This document shows positions 44,489-55,819 of a DNA stretch of 64,000 nt, in pieces. The translations under genes and the position numbers were made by a program. Within the stretch, counting starts at the first letter, position 1, and each line of letters opens with the position of its first letter. Origin of the DNA: Scleroderma bovista (taxonomy: Eukaryota > Basidiomycota > Agaricomycetes > Boletales > Sclerodermataceae); the NCBI GenBank assembly GCA_037178675.1, contig JAYMGJ010000152.1:62001-126000 (forward strand), given 5' to 3'. The notes beneath the pieces were generated by a model that ran no database searches, was not told the origin of the DNA, and saw only the letters and a program-made list of their open reading frames with translations.

Positions 44489-45982
44489 TTACATACACGG
44501 CACACAAGAGCAAGGATTGCATCCTGGACGCTCGCGGCTCGTGCAGCAGCCGACCGCACCAGTATGATAGGAAGGATAAGTGGGGCTGGTATATTCGAAA
44601 TCTGGAAACTCGCCCGCATGTGGGTCATCGGTCGGTTTGCCATACTTCTGTGTTGCCTCGTCCTCGGGGTATCTTTCGAAACTGCCGTGACACGCGCTCC
44701 TCAGCACAGAGTGCACAATACAAGATAATTGTAACGACTTACGCGCTCGCATCCCCATCGCTCTGTAGCTTAGGAAGATAAGGGGCCGCTATTTTTCGGT
44801 TTCTTAGCTTCTCCCAATCGACTTCACTGAACCACGGGTGGGTAAACACATCGCCCGCGCCGTAGTCCACCTTGCCGATGCGCTTCACAGGATCGCTCTC
44901 CATCAATTTGAGAATGATATCTGTTGCATGGGGTTTGAATGCCGGCCACCGAATGAAACTTGGTCCTTGGAGAATGCGCTCGTAGAGGATGTTGGTGTTG
45001 CGATCGGGTTGGTAGTATGGCGGGAAGCCGGTTAACATCTCAAAGATGAGCACCCCGAGAGCATACCAGTCGACACTCCTGGTGTACCGTTGCTGAAGCA
45101 CGATCTGTCACGGGATGAATTTTGTGCTGTGCGGTAAAATATATGGGCCTACCTCGGGGGCAAGATAATCTGGTGTGCCGCAAAGCGTCCACGTCGTGAG
45201 CGAGCACCGCTTGGCAAAACCAAAGTCCGCTATTTTAATATGGCCATCGTAGTTGAGAAGAATGTTCTCCGGTTTAAGGTCGCGATATATGATGTCCAGT
45301 CGGTGTAAATAGTTTAGTGCCATTGCGACTTCTGCCGCATAGAATTTGGAAACGGGTTCAGGAAACCTCTGTAGACATCCATGAGGGAATGGGAAAACCC
45401 ATGAAAACCCAACGGACTTACCGCCGACCGGCGCAGGAGGGTGAAGAGCTCCCCACCAGGAACGAAATCCATCACCATGTACAGATTCGAGGAATCCTGA
45501 AAGGCACCCCATAGGTTTACAATGAAGGGATGCTGGACTACCTCGAGGAGCGCTTTTTCGTTGTTGGTATGTTCAACTTGCTTGGTTCGAACTATCTTGG
45601 CCTTGCCCAAGACTTTAATTGCATAGAAGCGGAGATTGTGCTTGCTTCTGACTACACGCAAGAAATGAATGGCCGTCAAGGGCGCGCACTCTCGCAACGC
45701 ACCTAGGTGGACTCGTCCGAAACTGCCAGTGCCTAGTGTTTGGTGGATAATAAAGTCGGTGAGCTTGTATGTTGCCTTGGGTCTAGAAGCTACCCGCTGC
45801 AAGGGAGCGTCTCCCAAGGACTCGGTGCTGACACTAGATATAGTTGTTGTGGAGATGGAGCGTACAGAGTTTTGGTAGGCGACGGGTGACGGATATAGCG
45901 AGGGGTCTACGCCGGTGGTTTGATCGTCACAATAGATATGCTTTGCGTACTTGTGTACATTTTCTGCTTCAATGCTGTTCAT
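44489..45982 (-). CDS. cAMP-dependent protein kinase catalytic subunit
   Basis: AGC-family Ser/Thr kinase, PKA catalytic type. After about 75 N-terminal residues comes [20 protein letters not shown] (Gly loop). An intron removes GTGCGT...TGTAG to give [20 protein letters not shown] with the ATP Lys. Then [67 protein letters not shown] and the activation loop [15 protein letters not shown]. The Trp-Thr pair there holds the phosphorylated Thr. [20 protein letters not shown], then the AGC tail [20 protein letters not shown] and a hydrophobic FPDF motif follow. Unlike typical PKA, which ends at FxxF, this frame runs on for about 33 residues with a Cys-rich end (NPCSCVPCM); an unrecognised terminal intron is possible. 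All catalytic residues are present. Confidence 0.9.
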
Positions 45983-46235
45983 GGCGATGCCAACGGGTGA
46001 ATGTACAGAGAAAAGGAACGACGACTATGGCACAGGACAAGGGAGGGGGAGGAGAAGAACAAGATGCATTGTATTATGGAGGACAAACAGGATCCAAATA
46101 CAGGCTGCTTTTGATTCCGCGGCATCGTCCGATGCATTATGGCCAACTAGGATACTTACTTACATGTGCTGTAGAATATCATACTATCATCTTACACTGG
46201 GTATCTTGCCATCGTCGAGACCTATCAAACCCACA

Positions 46236-47447
46236 TCAGCGGTGCAGAACCCGTGACCCCCAGTGATCCTCACTTGGATGCCATCCCAGTCGCCCGCTCG
46301 TGAATATCTCCATAAAGTGGTTGATACGCTCCTCGTACGGCCTAAAGCACTCCTCAAACTCCGACACCGTAGACGGCACATCCCGCATCCTGTTATCTGT
46401 TGATGATACCAGTGCGTTCCTCAGACTCTGCATCAACAGTGCATCCATCGCTGATGGCACGTTCCCCACGGCCTGGCTGTCTAACCTTGGCTGACTCAAC
46501 CATGTTCTCCTGGCCTGTGTCTTACGCTGAATAATCTGATCCGTGCGTCATGGAATATGGTCAACTCACGAGGGCCTCCCCGGGCTTTCGGATTATAGGT
46601 ACAACATTGGTTAAGCGGTCTACCGGGCTAATGTTCGCAGACCCCGGTGTTGCTGGAGATGGCGAGTACTGCCCCGACTCCTCCATCTTTACGGCGACAG
46701 GTGGCAAGGAAGGTATCCGCATATCGGGAGATTTATTTGGTGATGGTGACTTGGCGGGCGTCGGAAGATGCGTTCGCGCAAACGGATCTGTCGGTGATGT
46801 CGGTGATAAACTCGACGTGTGATCAGACGCAGGTGCAGCCTGTGGTGATTGTCCTTTGGTTGTTTCTCGCTGGTATGCTATCCACGCTGCCACTTCCTCC
46901 CTGTCCGCTTTCAAACGCGTTGCCCAGAACGTGATGACACCTTCGGCAGGGTCTGGTCGGTTTCTGTACAACTGTTGCAGCTGATGCAGCTGTGTCGGAG
47001 TGAACGATGGAAACACTACAAAGCGCATACATTCTCGTGCATCAATAACACCTTCTCTATGCACAGAGGGAAACATGGACGCACGGATACTGTCATCATC
47101 CGCGAACCGTAGTACCTCGGTTGGACTTGTGTCTTTGTGACCAGCGGTGGCTGACCATTCCCTCCTGCGTAGAGAATGCGCCGGGTTTCTGTGTCTCGCG
47201 AACCAAGAACTGATCTTCTCGAACGTAAACGCTTCGTTGCCAGGAATGGCGTGTATACGCTCCAATAACTGTGTCTTCTCGTTCCTGGAGGGGTAGGATG
47301 TCACAGTTTTGGCATAGTCTGTGGAGGGAATGATGCATATATTTTGAGCTCAGGGGGCCTTAAACACCGACCATGCAACAGCTGTATTGCCTCTCTGGTG
47401 ATCCTGGTTCTGGTGGAGGCGCTCGCCTTGGGTGTTTGCTCGTCCAT
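46236..47447 (-). CDS. Homeodomain-like transcription factor
   Basis: Starting MDEQTPKASASTRTRITREA, an intron (CATG|GTCGGT...CCACAG) joins AIQLLHDYAKTVTSYPSRNE to KTQLLERIHAIPGNEAFTFE and KISSWFARHRNP. This gives a helix-turn-helix with the third-helix WFxxxR of homeodomains at about residues 14-75. A second conserved segment, FPSFTPTQLHQLQQLYRNRP then FWATRLKADREEVAAWIAYQ, looks like a second, diverged homeodomain-like unit. A Ser/Pro/Thr-rich linker follows. A last intron near 46540-46567 leads to RKTQARRTWLSQPRLDSQAV and the end WGSRVLHR, with stop at 46236-46238. A longer start at 47522 (MVDKELHKQPL) is possible. It is not a recognisable mating-type HD1 or HD2 protein, and no peptidase flanks it. 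About 360 residues. Confidence 0.7.
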
Positions 47448-47708
47448 GGGGTGGGGTGGTGGGGCAAAAAAGAGTGGCTCAAATAAGCAGAGTGGTTGCT
47501 TATGTAGCTCTTTGTCAACCATGTCCTGGATAAGACTCTCTGAAATGCATTCACCACATGTCTGGGCAGATCTCCAGATTCCAAAGGTCAGAAAACACGC
47601 GCGCCCAATGACAGCATCGCGATAGCCTAATCAATTGCTTATCTCATTCATCCATCCTGCTTTCTGACCACCAACAAGTCATTACATGCGCATACACTCA
47701 TCGATATT

Positions 47709-49073
47709 TCAGAATGATAACGATCGCGCACGGATTCCCCGCTCCTTTATCGATGGCCCTTCTGGACCGGATTTCCCCCCAAAGCGATCCCCATACGAAA
47801 ACATATCCCTCTTCTGCACAGCCCGGTCCCACACACTCCTCATTGGCCCAACTTCGCTCTTCAGCTTGGCCTCTATGAGAACATCCTCCATCCCAACAAA
47901 GAGGGCCTGCATGACATCTTCGTCAAGCTTGGATACATCAAGGGACGTTTCGTCCCCCAAAGAACCGTGATGTATCGATTGCAATGCAACATTCTGCATG
48001 GTCCAGACTGAGGTCGCGATAGCATCAGATCAGAAGACGTGGAAAGCGAACGCACACGCACGTTCCCGCTCCGTTGATCGGGCAAGCATACCAAGCCGGT
48101 CTGCTACTACCTTCACCATCTGCTGGTCAACCGCGGCGTTTGAATGCACCAGTGAAGGGAAGAGTACGGGAGCTACACGAGACAACGCAACTGACACGAA
48201 AAGGAAAACTTGATGCAACAAACGAACATGCTGGTATACCACTCGATGGGGAAAGAGGTGGTCAAGGATGGTGCCATTTTCGTGTATATGGTCAACAAAC
48301 GGGCTTGGCTCGACTGGATGGGAAGGGGGTGCAAGAAGCAGATAAAGCTCCAACGCGAGCACCACTATAAATAATAGATACCGCCACTGAATAGCAAGAC
48401 AATTAGCTATACAAGGGAACAAGGGAAATGAAACACACCGATGCGATGGGGCTAGGCTTGCCGATCACAGAGAACAACACAAGACCCGCACCAGTCACAA
48501 TGTGATATGCCGATGAGCTAAGCAAACCACGACGGAGATACTCTTTCATGGTGCTGCACTCCTTCCATTGAAGGACATCAGGCCCAAACCTAAGCATCTG
48601 ATCTTTTAGCTCAGAAGGCCGCCCACCCTGCAGCCGATGATGGCTCACCTGTCATAAGCAAACCTTACAACCGGATCTTTCAATGCCTCAAAAGCATCTC
48701 GGACCTCGATAAAATACCCATCACCCTGAGGACCTACGCGATCAGGATGGTATTTCCTAGCGAATGCACGGAATGCCGTCTTGAGCGTGCCATCGTCGGC
48801 GATGGCCGGGCGGACATCAAGGAGCTCATAAAAATTTTTAGGTAAAGATGTCGATGCCTCTAAAAGGTTGTACAACAGATAGCCAAGAACGACCACCGCG
48901 TACGTGTACCGGTAGTGCTGGACGTAAACAGACGAGCCCTGTCGAGGTGGCGGATGTTGGAGGAATCTGGAGATGGCTTGGTGGATGAAGGACAGGGAAT
49001 GTCGAGTCACGAGGTCGGGGAGGACGGACCACCCTGCGAAATGAAGCAAGACAGCCGACATCTGCAAATACAA
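47709..49073 (-). CDS. Membrane-anchored J-domain protein
   Basis: Hsp70 co-chaperone with several membrane helices. A first helix (RYTYAVVVLGYLLYNLLEAS) is followed by the J domain (about residues 80-145: NFYELLDVRPAIADDGTLKT, FRAFARKYHPDRVGPQGDGY, FEALKDPVVRFAYDR), which carries the essential HPD. Further hydrophobic segments follow (YHIVTGAGLVLFSVIGKPSP; WRYLLFIVVLALELYLLLAP; VFLFVSVALSRVAPVLFPSL). The C-terminus is polar (DVSKLDEDVMQALFVGMEDV). At least four exons. Start at 49073 or the next Met 12 bases downstream. The layout suggests an ER or other endomembrane protein; it is not Sec63, which lacks this helix order. The substrate is unknown. Confidence 0.8.
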
Positions 49074-49820
49074 GGGTCAAATTTCAGTATCTCATCTATT
49101 TTTGAAAATAAAAGGCCAAAATGTAAAAAAAAGGAGCTCAGGACTGCACTGCAGTCACGGAGGATCTCATTCCGTTAGACCAAATACACTCGCTATCCGT
49201 AACCCCCAACGACCGCTCCAGCTGTTGTGCGCGCATAACCACACGCCCGACGCGATGACCTCGTAGTCGAACGCTTTATAGTGCGCGTTGCCGAGTGGCA
49301 TAATGTAGCGTTCAGAACATATCCACATCTAGAGACCACCCGCAACAGGGAGACCTCGACCGTGCGGGTTTGGCTGATGAACGCGTGTCGCACACTTGCT
49401 CGTGTGCAACAAATGACTGCTCTGCCTTTGCCGGCAGACCATGGACCTTGCGGCCGTGCCAGCCTAGGGAAAGAGCTGAAGATGTCCGTCTGGCCTTAAG
49501 AAGCACAGCAGTGGCCTTGCACTGTGCAATGGGTTACAGACGCTTTTGGATGGGCTCGGTCGCCGGGGTGTGCACCGGTTGCATGGCTTGGTCACGGTCG
49601 ACCCTTTTACTATAACATCGTTGCGGGGAAGAACGCGAACAGGAAGACTTGCCTTGGACCTGAGGCGGGAGTGGGTTGGGGCAGACGAAGCGTGGGAAGT
49701 AATACTGATTTCCAAAACCTGACAGGCAAAGAAGGACACGTTCACTACAACCCACAGGCAGCTTGCAAACTTCTTGGTCACAGTGGAACTGCGCAGCTGC
49801 CCTCTATCGCATTCTAATCA
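49074..49820. other. Divergent intergenic region
   Basis: About 750 bp between the J-protein start (minus) and the KDEL-receptor start (plus). Several open frames of 60-105 codons overlap on both strands (49193-49781) without recognisable content. It is presumed to hold both promoters. Confidence 0.5.
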
Positions 49821-50763
49821 TGAATATTTTCCGATTGTTGGGTGAGTAGTCCCGTACCATGGGGTCGTTGGCTGGGGTTGTGACTGGTTGCGTGCCTCCC
49901 AGGCGACTTGGCCCACCTGGCCTCCATATTCATCCTTGTGCACAAGATGCACACTACGAGGTCATGTAGAGGTACGAGGTACAGCTCGTCGTTTTACGCT
50001 TGTGAGCACTAAATTGTGTGTAGGCATCTCCTTCAAAACCCAGGCACTCTACGTGGTCGTGTTCGTAACACGCTACATTGACCTGTTTTACTCGTGGATC
50101 TCGCTGTACAACTTTGTCATGAAGATTTTCTTCATCTCCAGCAGTTGTTACATTCTCTATCTCATGAAGTACCGCTTCCGGTCAGTGTTTTGGTCCTCCT
50201 CTCTCTCTCTCTCTCCTGACTTGGGCTGACACGCCGCTTCCCAAGTCCGACTCACGACCCAACCCTTGATACGTTCAAGGTCGAATATCTCGCCGGACCG
50301 TGTTTTGCTCTTGCTTTGATATTCAACTACCACTTCGACTTCACTGAAATCATGTGGACGTTCTCTATATATTTGGAAGCCGTTGCCATCTTCCCCCAGT
50401 TGTTCATGATGCAGCGCACGGGAGAGGCTGAGACGATCACAACCCACTATCTCGCGGCCCTGGGTGTCTACAGGGCACTTTACATCCCTAACTGGATATA
50501 CAGGTAGGTGGACGTTTACTGTTGTACGCTTTTCTGGGACATGACACACCGTACCAGATACTTCACGGATGGCACGGTAGATCCGATAGCTATTGTGGCT
50601 GGAATCGTGCAGACTGGTCTCTACCTGGACTTCTTTTACGTTTATGTTACAAAGTGCGTTTTGTCTCTTCGTGCATAAATGAGCCATACTGACCCTGGCC
50701 CTGCTATTTCTACGACGTGCCTGCAGAGTACTTCAAGGACAGAAGTTTGAGTTACCAGCCTGA
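49821..50763 (+). CDS. ERD2: ER lumen protein-retaining receptor (KDEL/HDEL receptor)
   Basis: Seven-helix Golgi receptor that returns HDEL/KDEL-tagged ER proteins in COPI vesicles. Exon 1 is tiny (MNIFRLLG, from 49821). Exons then give [114 protein letters not shown] and [20 protein letters not shown]. The signature RSCRGISFKTQ and the final [20 protein letters not shown] are diagnostic. The last intron (AA|GTGCGT...TGCAG) places the stop at 50761-50763. About 215 residues, full length. Confidence 0.95.
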
Positions 50764-51112
50764 GGCTGCCTGCATGTGTTTACTACCGGGGACTGTCCTG
50801 TCCCTTAATGAAGTCCCCTTCACGAGTAATGTACCCACTGGACAGCGAAGCCTGTATTGCATGCATTTCGTATATAACCAGTGTTCGCAATTGAGTGTTG
50901 TGGGATGCGAACAACTGGCTGGACCAACCTGATAAATTTAAATTATTCTGCATGATCAACGTGGGAAACAACACCACATACACCACTCCTCGACCCGACA
51001 CACTGCACGACTTCAGTCGACTTCAAGACAGCGCCAACTTCGGGCGGCCACTACCACCAACCAGCCCACACTCAACCCGACCTCTCGTTTTTTTCACGAA
51101 CCCGACGCGACG
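50764..51112. other. Short intergenic region between ERD2 and the lectin gene
   Basis: 349 bp between two same-strand secretory-pathway genes, containing the ERD2 3' UTR and the lectin promoter. No other feature was recognised. Confidence 0.5.
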
Positions 51113-52758
51113 ATGTTGTTGACACGGTGTTTTACCGTTCTTAGTTTTGCGCTGGCTCTGTTCAGCGTGCTTCCCTGTGTATCCGGTGGGACAGACACAA
51201 AAGTGAACGATAGGACTATCGAGAGAGTCAGTGCTACCTCCACTTCCCATCCCGTTGACAGTGGTCGTAACTATTTCCGTCCGCTTAGACTGTCCAACTA
51301 CGAACACATTCAATACATCCTCCGTATATTGATGAGGATTTACAAAACCGGTAAGGGGGACATTTCCATTTCCTGGCGTCTCGCACTTCGTTATAACTGC
51401 ATTGTCAAGGTGGTGGGATTTCGGGGCAGATGCCTACGTTGTGAGTCGTTGGAGTGCGGGCTATCGACCCTTTTAACGACTCTCTTTGCAGAACACCAAC
51501 AAACACATCCGTCTCACCAGGGCTGTCCCATCTCAAATGGTACTCGAGCTTTCTGTCTGCTCCGCCTTTCGCGTTTCTTTTCTGACACGGTATATGCGGT
51601 CAGGGATGGCTATGGTCGCGCATCCCATTAACGGCTACCAACTACATTATCGAAATCGAATTCAAGGTTCGCAGTGGTCCGCGTTTCCCTTGAGATTAGC
51701 ATCTCACGCATCCATAGGTCTCTGGCGAATCTACGCACCTGTTTGGCGACGGAATGGCTATCTGGCTGACAAAAGAAAGGACACAGCCCGGACCCGTCTT
51801 TGGGAACCAAGGTGGGTTGAAGGGTTGCACCGAGTACATCTCCTAACCCCACTGTAGACAAGTTCGAGGGTTTGGGGATCTTCTTGGACACGTAAGTGCT
51901 ATTAGGCATGGGCTTAGGGAGAGCCTCTGAGCATTGTCTATTCTACACAGCTACGCGAATTCGCGGCATCCATATGGCTTCCCTCGCATTATGGCGATGT
52001 TGGGAGACGGGAAGACCGAATATGACCAGGCCCACGACGGTGATGCTAACAGTATTGGCGCATGCTCTGTGAATATCTTGGACTTCACTCGCGGTAATAT
52101 CATCTGACGGGCTGTTTGTGTATCAGGCCATGTTCCGACGCACGAACGCTGTGACCAAGTTGAAGATTGCGTACGTCAAAGATAAATATCTAGACGTAAG
52201 TCACCAAGGGAGCTTGGTATCGAGTCAATGCTTACCCCTCCCAGGTCAAAGTCCAGTACAAAGCCTGTGCGTTTAATTAAAGTTCTATATGCTGTTCCTC
52301 AATGACCCTTTTATTTTTCAGGGGATGATTGGACCGACTGCTTCCGCGTTGAGGGCATAAGCTTGCCAATAAACCCATTTGTAGGCATCTCAGCACTTAC
52401 CGGCGAAGTCTATGATGCACACGAGTACGTGCTCGACTAATCTCGTTCATGTGCCAATCTGTTTATGACTCAAATTTTCAGCGTGATCTCTGTGTCAACT
52501 TGGTCTGCTGTCCTTTCTTCCAAGGACGCTCAGCGAGACAAGCTCGGTTCATCAGGTGGCCTCTTCTCTCGCCCACCGTCGGGTCAACGTTCCTGGTTTA
52601 GTTTCTTCGTCAGACTGTTCCTGTTCGCAGGCGTGTGTGTCGGTGCTGTATATGGCTATAAAGCATACGTGGTCAAGAGCAGATTTGGCACTGGCGGTTC
52701 TGGGAGCTTTGGCGGGTTCGGTGATGGGTATGGGTACAGTAACCGGAGGCGATTCTAG
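51113..52758 (+). CDS. L-type lectin cargo receptor (VIP36/ERGIC-53/Emp46 family)
   Basis: Type I membrane lectin for glycoprotein cargo between ER and Golgi. Signal peptide MLLTRCFTVLSFALALFSVL. About ten exons yield TVQLRTHSIHPPYIDEDLQN, RWWDFGADAYVNTNKHIRLT, AVPSQMGWLWSRIPLTATNY, VSGESTHLFGDGMAIWLTKE and FEGLGIFLDTYANSRHPYGF. MLGDGKTEYDQAHDGDANSI and DDWTDCFRVEGISLPINPFV follow. The FGDGMAIWLTKE block (Asp-Gly) and LDTYAN block are the carbohydrate- and calcium-binding core. A C-terminal helix (SWFSFFVRLFLFAGVCVGAV) is followed by a short cytosolic tail rich in Gly and Arg, without an obvious KKXX signal. Stop TAG at 52756-52758. About 340 residues. Confidence 0.88.
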
Positions 52759-53878
52759 ATTTCCGTGGGCTCCTGGCTTCACTGGTCAAGGTTGTATGCT
52801 TATTCTACATGGAAATAAATTCTTAGTACCTGTTCCAGATCTTCTGAGTTGATTCGAGGCCATAGTGGTAGGTCAAAAGTATAACTAGAGCTCTTAGGGA
52901 GAACCTATGAGATCCATATCTAATATGTATAAGGAGCAATCGCCGATGGATGTGCCTATCTTAGTATCCGTGCTTGCTTCTTCGACACTAATCCATGGCT
53001 TTGAAACGTTTCGTCGTCATCCAACCTTTTCTCCGGCCAGCCGTGACATCATTTGAACCTTTGCTGTCATTTATATGACAGTTAGCGATCGTCGCAGTAC
53101 GTGTCACCAGACCGAGTCGTGACCATGCTTCTGTGTCTTCGTACCGGCATGTAATATCTGCATAAAGCCAGCCCTTTGTAAGGATTCGAAGCACCAAATA
53201 ATTGATAGACACTTCCCCGGTGCATCCAAACAGGTCTTAACAGCTTGTTAAACGGTAATGTGAGCGTGCGAGTTAGTAGTGCAGTACATACCACAGTACA
53301 TTGCATTGCCTTGAATGTCCCGGATTGTACACCTAGTCTACTCATGCGCGTTCGAGATGTATAAAGATATTTAGTTCATTGGAGGGATGCGGATGAGGAG
53401 TGTGAAGTACTATAGAACAAGGAGTTGGATGCGATAGTACAATCGATGTCAAACCTCCAAGAACCGTAGTCATAATGCTAGACTTTGGATGCTAGAATAG
53501 AAATCAATTCATTGTCGACAGAAGACGGCCGGTATACAATGGTACCTAGAGCAGAAAAGCACAACGTTAGGGAAAACAAGAGTCAACAGATACATATGAC
53601 AGAGTATGTTGATATTAACTACATAGCGTACATGGACCCAAGAAAATAGGAGCTCGTAACCAGAAAGGACGATTGATCAATCATGCCATAATTTCGTAAA
53701 CAATTGATAGTAAAGCCCAGCCCAGCTAGGGACTCTAAAAGGGAATGGCAGAATCATGCCTAAGCTAGCGGCCAGGGGATTACTGTCAGGGCGGGAGCCA
53801 AGCCACCGAAAAACAGTATACTTGATGGCATTTTTTGGTGCGTCCATCCAAGGCTTCCTTTCTTGTGTACAGCTTCCC
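52759..53878. other. Intergenic region
   Basis: About 1.1 kb between convergent genes. Open frames up to 90 codons (for example minus 53082-53345, plus 53756-54028) do not resemble known proteins; the plus frame is antisense to the zinc-finger gene. Nothing else was recognised. Confidence 0.5.
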
Positions 53879-54481
53879 TCACTTTCTGCATGGCCGGCGG
53901 TCACCCAAATGAACTTCCATTATGTGCCGTGCAATGTTCGTCCAGCGTATTTCCTTGCCACACCCTTGCCAGGGGCAACTGGCGCGCTCGCGATCCTTGT
54001 GAACATATCCATGTTCACGAAGGTGTGAGCGAATAGACCTAGTAGTAGATCCCAGAGGTAAGGAACACCCGACCCCTATTTTGCAGGTGTAGTTTACTGC
54101 TGGAGCAGGTGGAGGATGTGGAAGGAACTGGAGGGTGCTTCCAGATGCATGCGCAGGTTGAATTTCGCTGCAGGAGTTTGCAGAATAGTTCGTCAAAGTG
54201 TCATGTGAAACTGATATGACATTAGATAAGACACACGCAACAGTGTGGTACATACATTGATGAGGTATGACCGAGCTTGGCACCAACATGTCATCATATT
54301 GCAGTCCAGACGCGAATGATTCGATTGGCGGCTGGTGCGTAACGGCGACCTGACCATCATTGACTCCAATCGACTGATTCTGGATATCGTACAGTGCAAC
54401 AAACAAGTTGTTGATGAGGGCACGAATATATTCGATGCTTGCAACTAGGTCGGAATGCAGGGCATTGATGTCTTTGGGCAT
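53879..54481 (-). CDS. Small C2H2-type zinc-finger protein
   Basis: About 200 residues in one continuous frame. The N-terminal part (MPKDINALHSDLVASIEYIR) is helical. The C-terminal 65 residues hold two zinc-finger-like units: CKIGVGCSLPLGSTTRSIRS followed by HLREH, and CPWQGCGKEIRWTNIARHIM followed by EVH. This C-x4-C/C-x4-C spacing with a long linker resembles the paired finger of many agaricomycete proteins I know only as hypothetical. A 69-nt stretch (GTGTGT...CTGCAG, about 54170-54240) has splice-site ends and a multiple-of-three length, so it may be an in-frame intron. DNA binding is inferred from the fingers; targets are unknown. Confidence 0.6.
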   Translation of the reverse strand: MPKDINALHSDLVASIEYIRALINNLFVALYDIQNQSIGVNDGQVAVTHQPPIESFASGLQYDDMLVPSSVIPHQCMYHTVACVLSNVISVSHDTLTNYSANSCSEIQPAHASGSTLQFLPHPPPAPAVNYTCKIGVGCSLPLGSTTRSIRSHLREHGYVHKDRERASCPWQGCGKEIRWTNIARHIMEVHLGDRRPCRK

Positions 54482-54636
54482 GGTCTTTGAGAAGGAAAGT
54501 TGTCCGTCCAGGACACTTTAGCTGAACCAAAAGAATTCGGTCACCGTGAGGCATACTGAGTACAGGCAGATTATAAGGCGTTCCACCCGACCAATTCTCG
54601 CATATGGCATGTAGTGAAGAGTGACTTATACAGTCA

Positions 54637-54699
54637 TTAACCGCCACTTGAAACCATATGACTGCCACTTGAAAGTTAGCTGTTTCAAGTGGCGGTTAA
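54637..54699. repeat. 18-bp perfect inverted repeat (hairpin) with 27-nt loop
   Basis: TTAACCGCCACTTGAAAC at 54637-54654 is exactly complementary to GTTTCAAGTGGCGGTTAA at 54682-54699. The loop holds a half copy of the left arm (CTGCCACTTGAAAG). It ends 3 bp before the inverted-repeat element at 54703. Confidence 0.85.
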
Positions 54700-54702
54700 T
54701 AT

Positions 54703-55113
54703 ACTCCACGACCGACAAGTACTGTGTGGCGTGGTTCTCTTGAGGGGGTGACTTCCAAATATGGGTAGTTCCAAGTAGCCCTTACCCCAGTCGGCAGTCA
54801 CGGGATGTCACAGCTGATTGGACATTCTTAGGCGGCAGCGTGACGAAAGCGTGATGGCCAGCGTGACTTCTGTAGCCTTGTGACAAAAATGAAATTTCTA
54901 CACTCCTCGAAAACTACTCTATCAATTTTGCTTGTAAAAGTTTATATAGTGTATAGACTGAGTATCATACGTCTTTCGCCCTGCGGAACAAAAGTGCCGA
55001 CTTCTGGGTTGGACGTAGCATAGGATAGTATGTAAAGAGCCTTTGTAAGGGAATTACCCATATTTGGAAGTCACCCCTTGAGAGAACAACGCCACACTTG
55101 TCGGTCGTGGAGT
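54703..55113. mobile_element. MITE-like non-coding element with long terminal inverted repeats
   Basis: The left arm (54703-54785, beginning ACTCCACGACCGACAAGT) is the reverse complement of the right arm (55045-55113, ending ACTTGTCGGTCGTGGAGT). Matches continue inward through TGTGGCG, GACTTCCAAATATGGGTA and CCCTTAC, with small indels (the left arm has about 14 extra bases). The interior of about 260 bp has no coding capacity. The size and the terminal inverted repeats fit a MITE or foldback element moved by a transposase elsewhere. No convincing target-site duplication flanks these ends, so the true termini may differ or the element is old. Confidence 0.65.
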
Positions 55114-55819
55114 GGCGCAGCCTTAAGGTATAATTCATTTTTGACTACATATGTGTATGTCATCCGAGAATCGCGTGGGCTGCGGATGGAAAGAGGACAC
55201 TCCATAGGATTCCAATGACAGAGTGTGCACTCCATTAATTGTTACTGTGGTTGGAGGATCGCAATCCACTGAATGTGTGAAGCAGCCATGATTCAGCACC
55301 ACACGACAACATTACTATAGCGAACACAAGGTATTGTTCGACTCGCCTTTTGTGCAGTGTCGGTGACAGAAAATGTTATCATTATGATTGACGCTCACTT
55401 TTGTCCTAACAAGTTACAGAATGTCTTGCCGTCCCTTACTGGTGGTTCGAAAGTACAGTCCAAAGGTGGGGTTCATATCTGGTTCCGGTTCGTCGAAGAA
55501 ATTGGATCATATTTTATTTCTTCCAACTAGTAAAGTATACAAAAGAATGATTTGACGGTCGGCCAAAATAATTATCAGAATCGCAGCAACCCCATCGAAG
55601 CGGATCCCTTCCTGGATTCAAAGCAGACGAAACACTGATTCATAACCTCTCGTAAGCCAATCAATATCTGTGTCCATTAGGCCGCAAGAAACTAATGTAT
55701 AGATCCAACAGATAAATACAAAGAGATACAGGACTGTCACAACACGCAGACTCAGCGAGACGCAATACAAAAAAGTAAGAAGTTGCAACCATCTAGACCT
55801 CATCAAACGAACAGCGGTG
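55114..55819. other. Intergenic region
   Basis: About 700 bp downstream of the inverted-repeat element and past the stop of the membrane-protein pseudogene. No open frame with recognisable content and no second copy of the element was seen. Confidence 0.45.

Noticed and set aside
46236..47447. Mating-type A (HD1/HD2) locus
   Set aside because: Only one homeodomain-like gene is present, there is no divergent partner, no mitochondrial intermediate peptidase neighbour, and helix 3 is not typical of HD1 or HD2.
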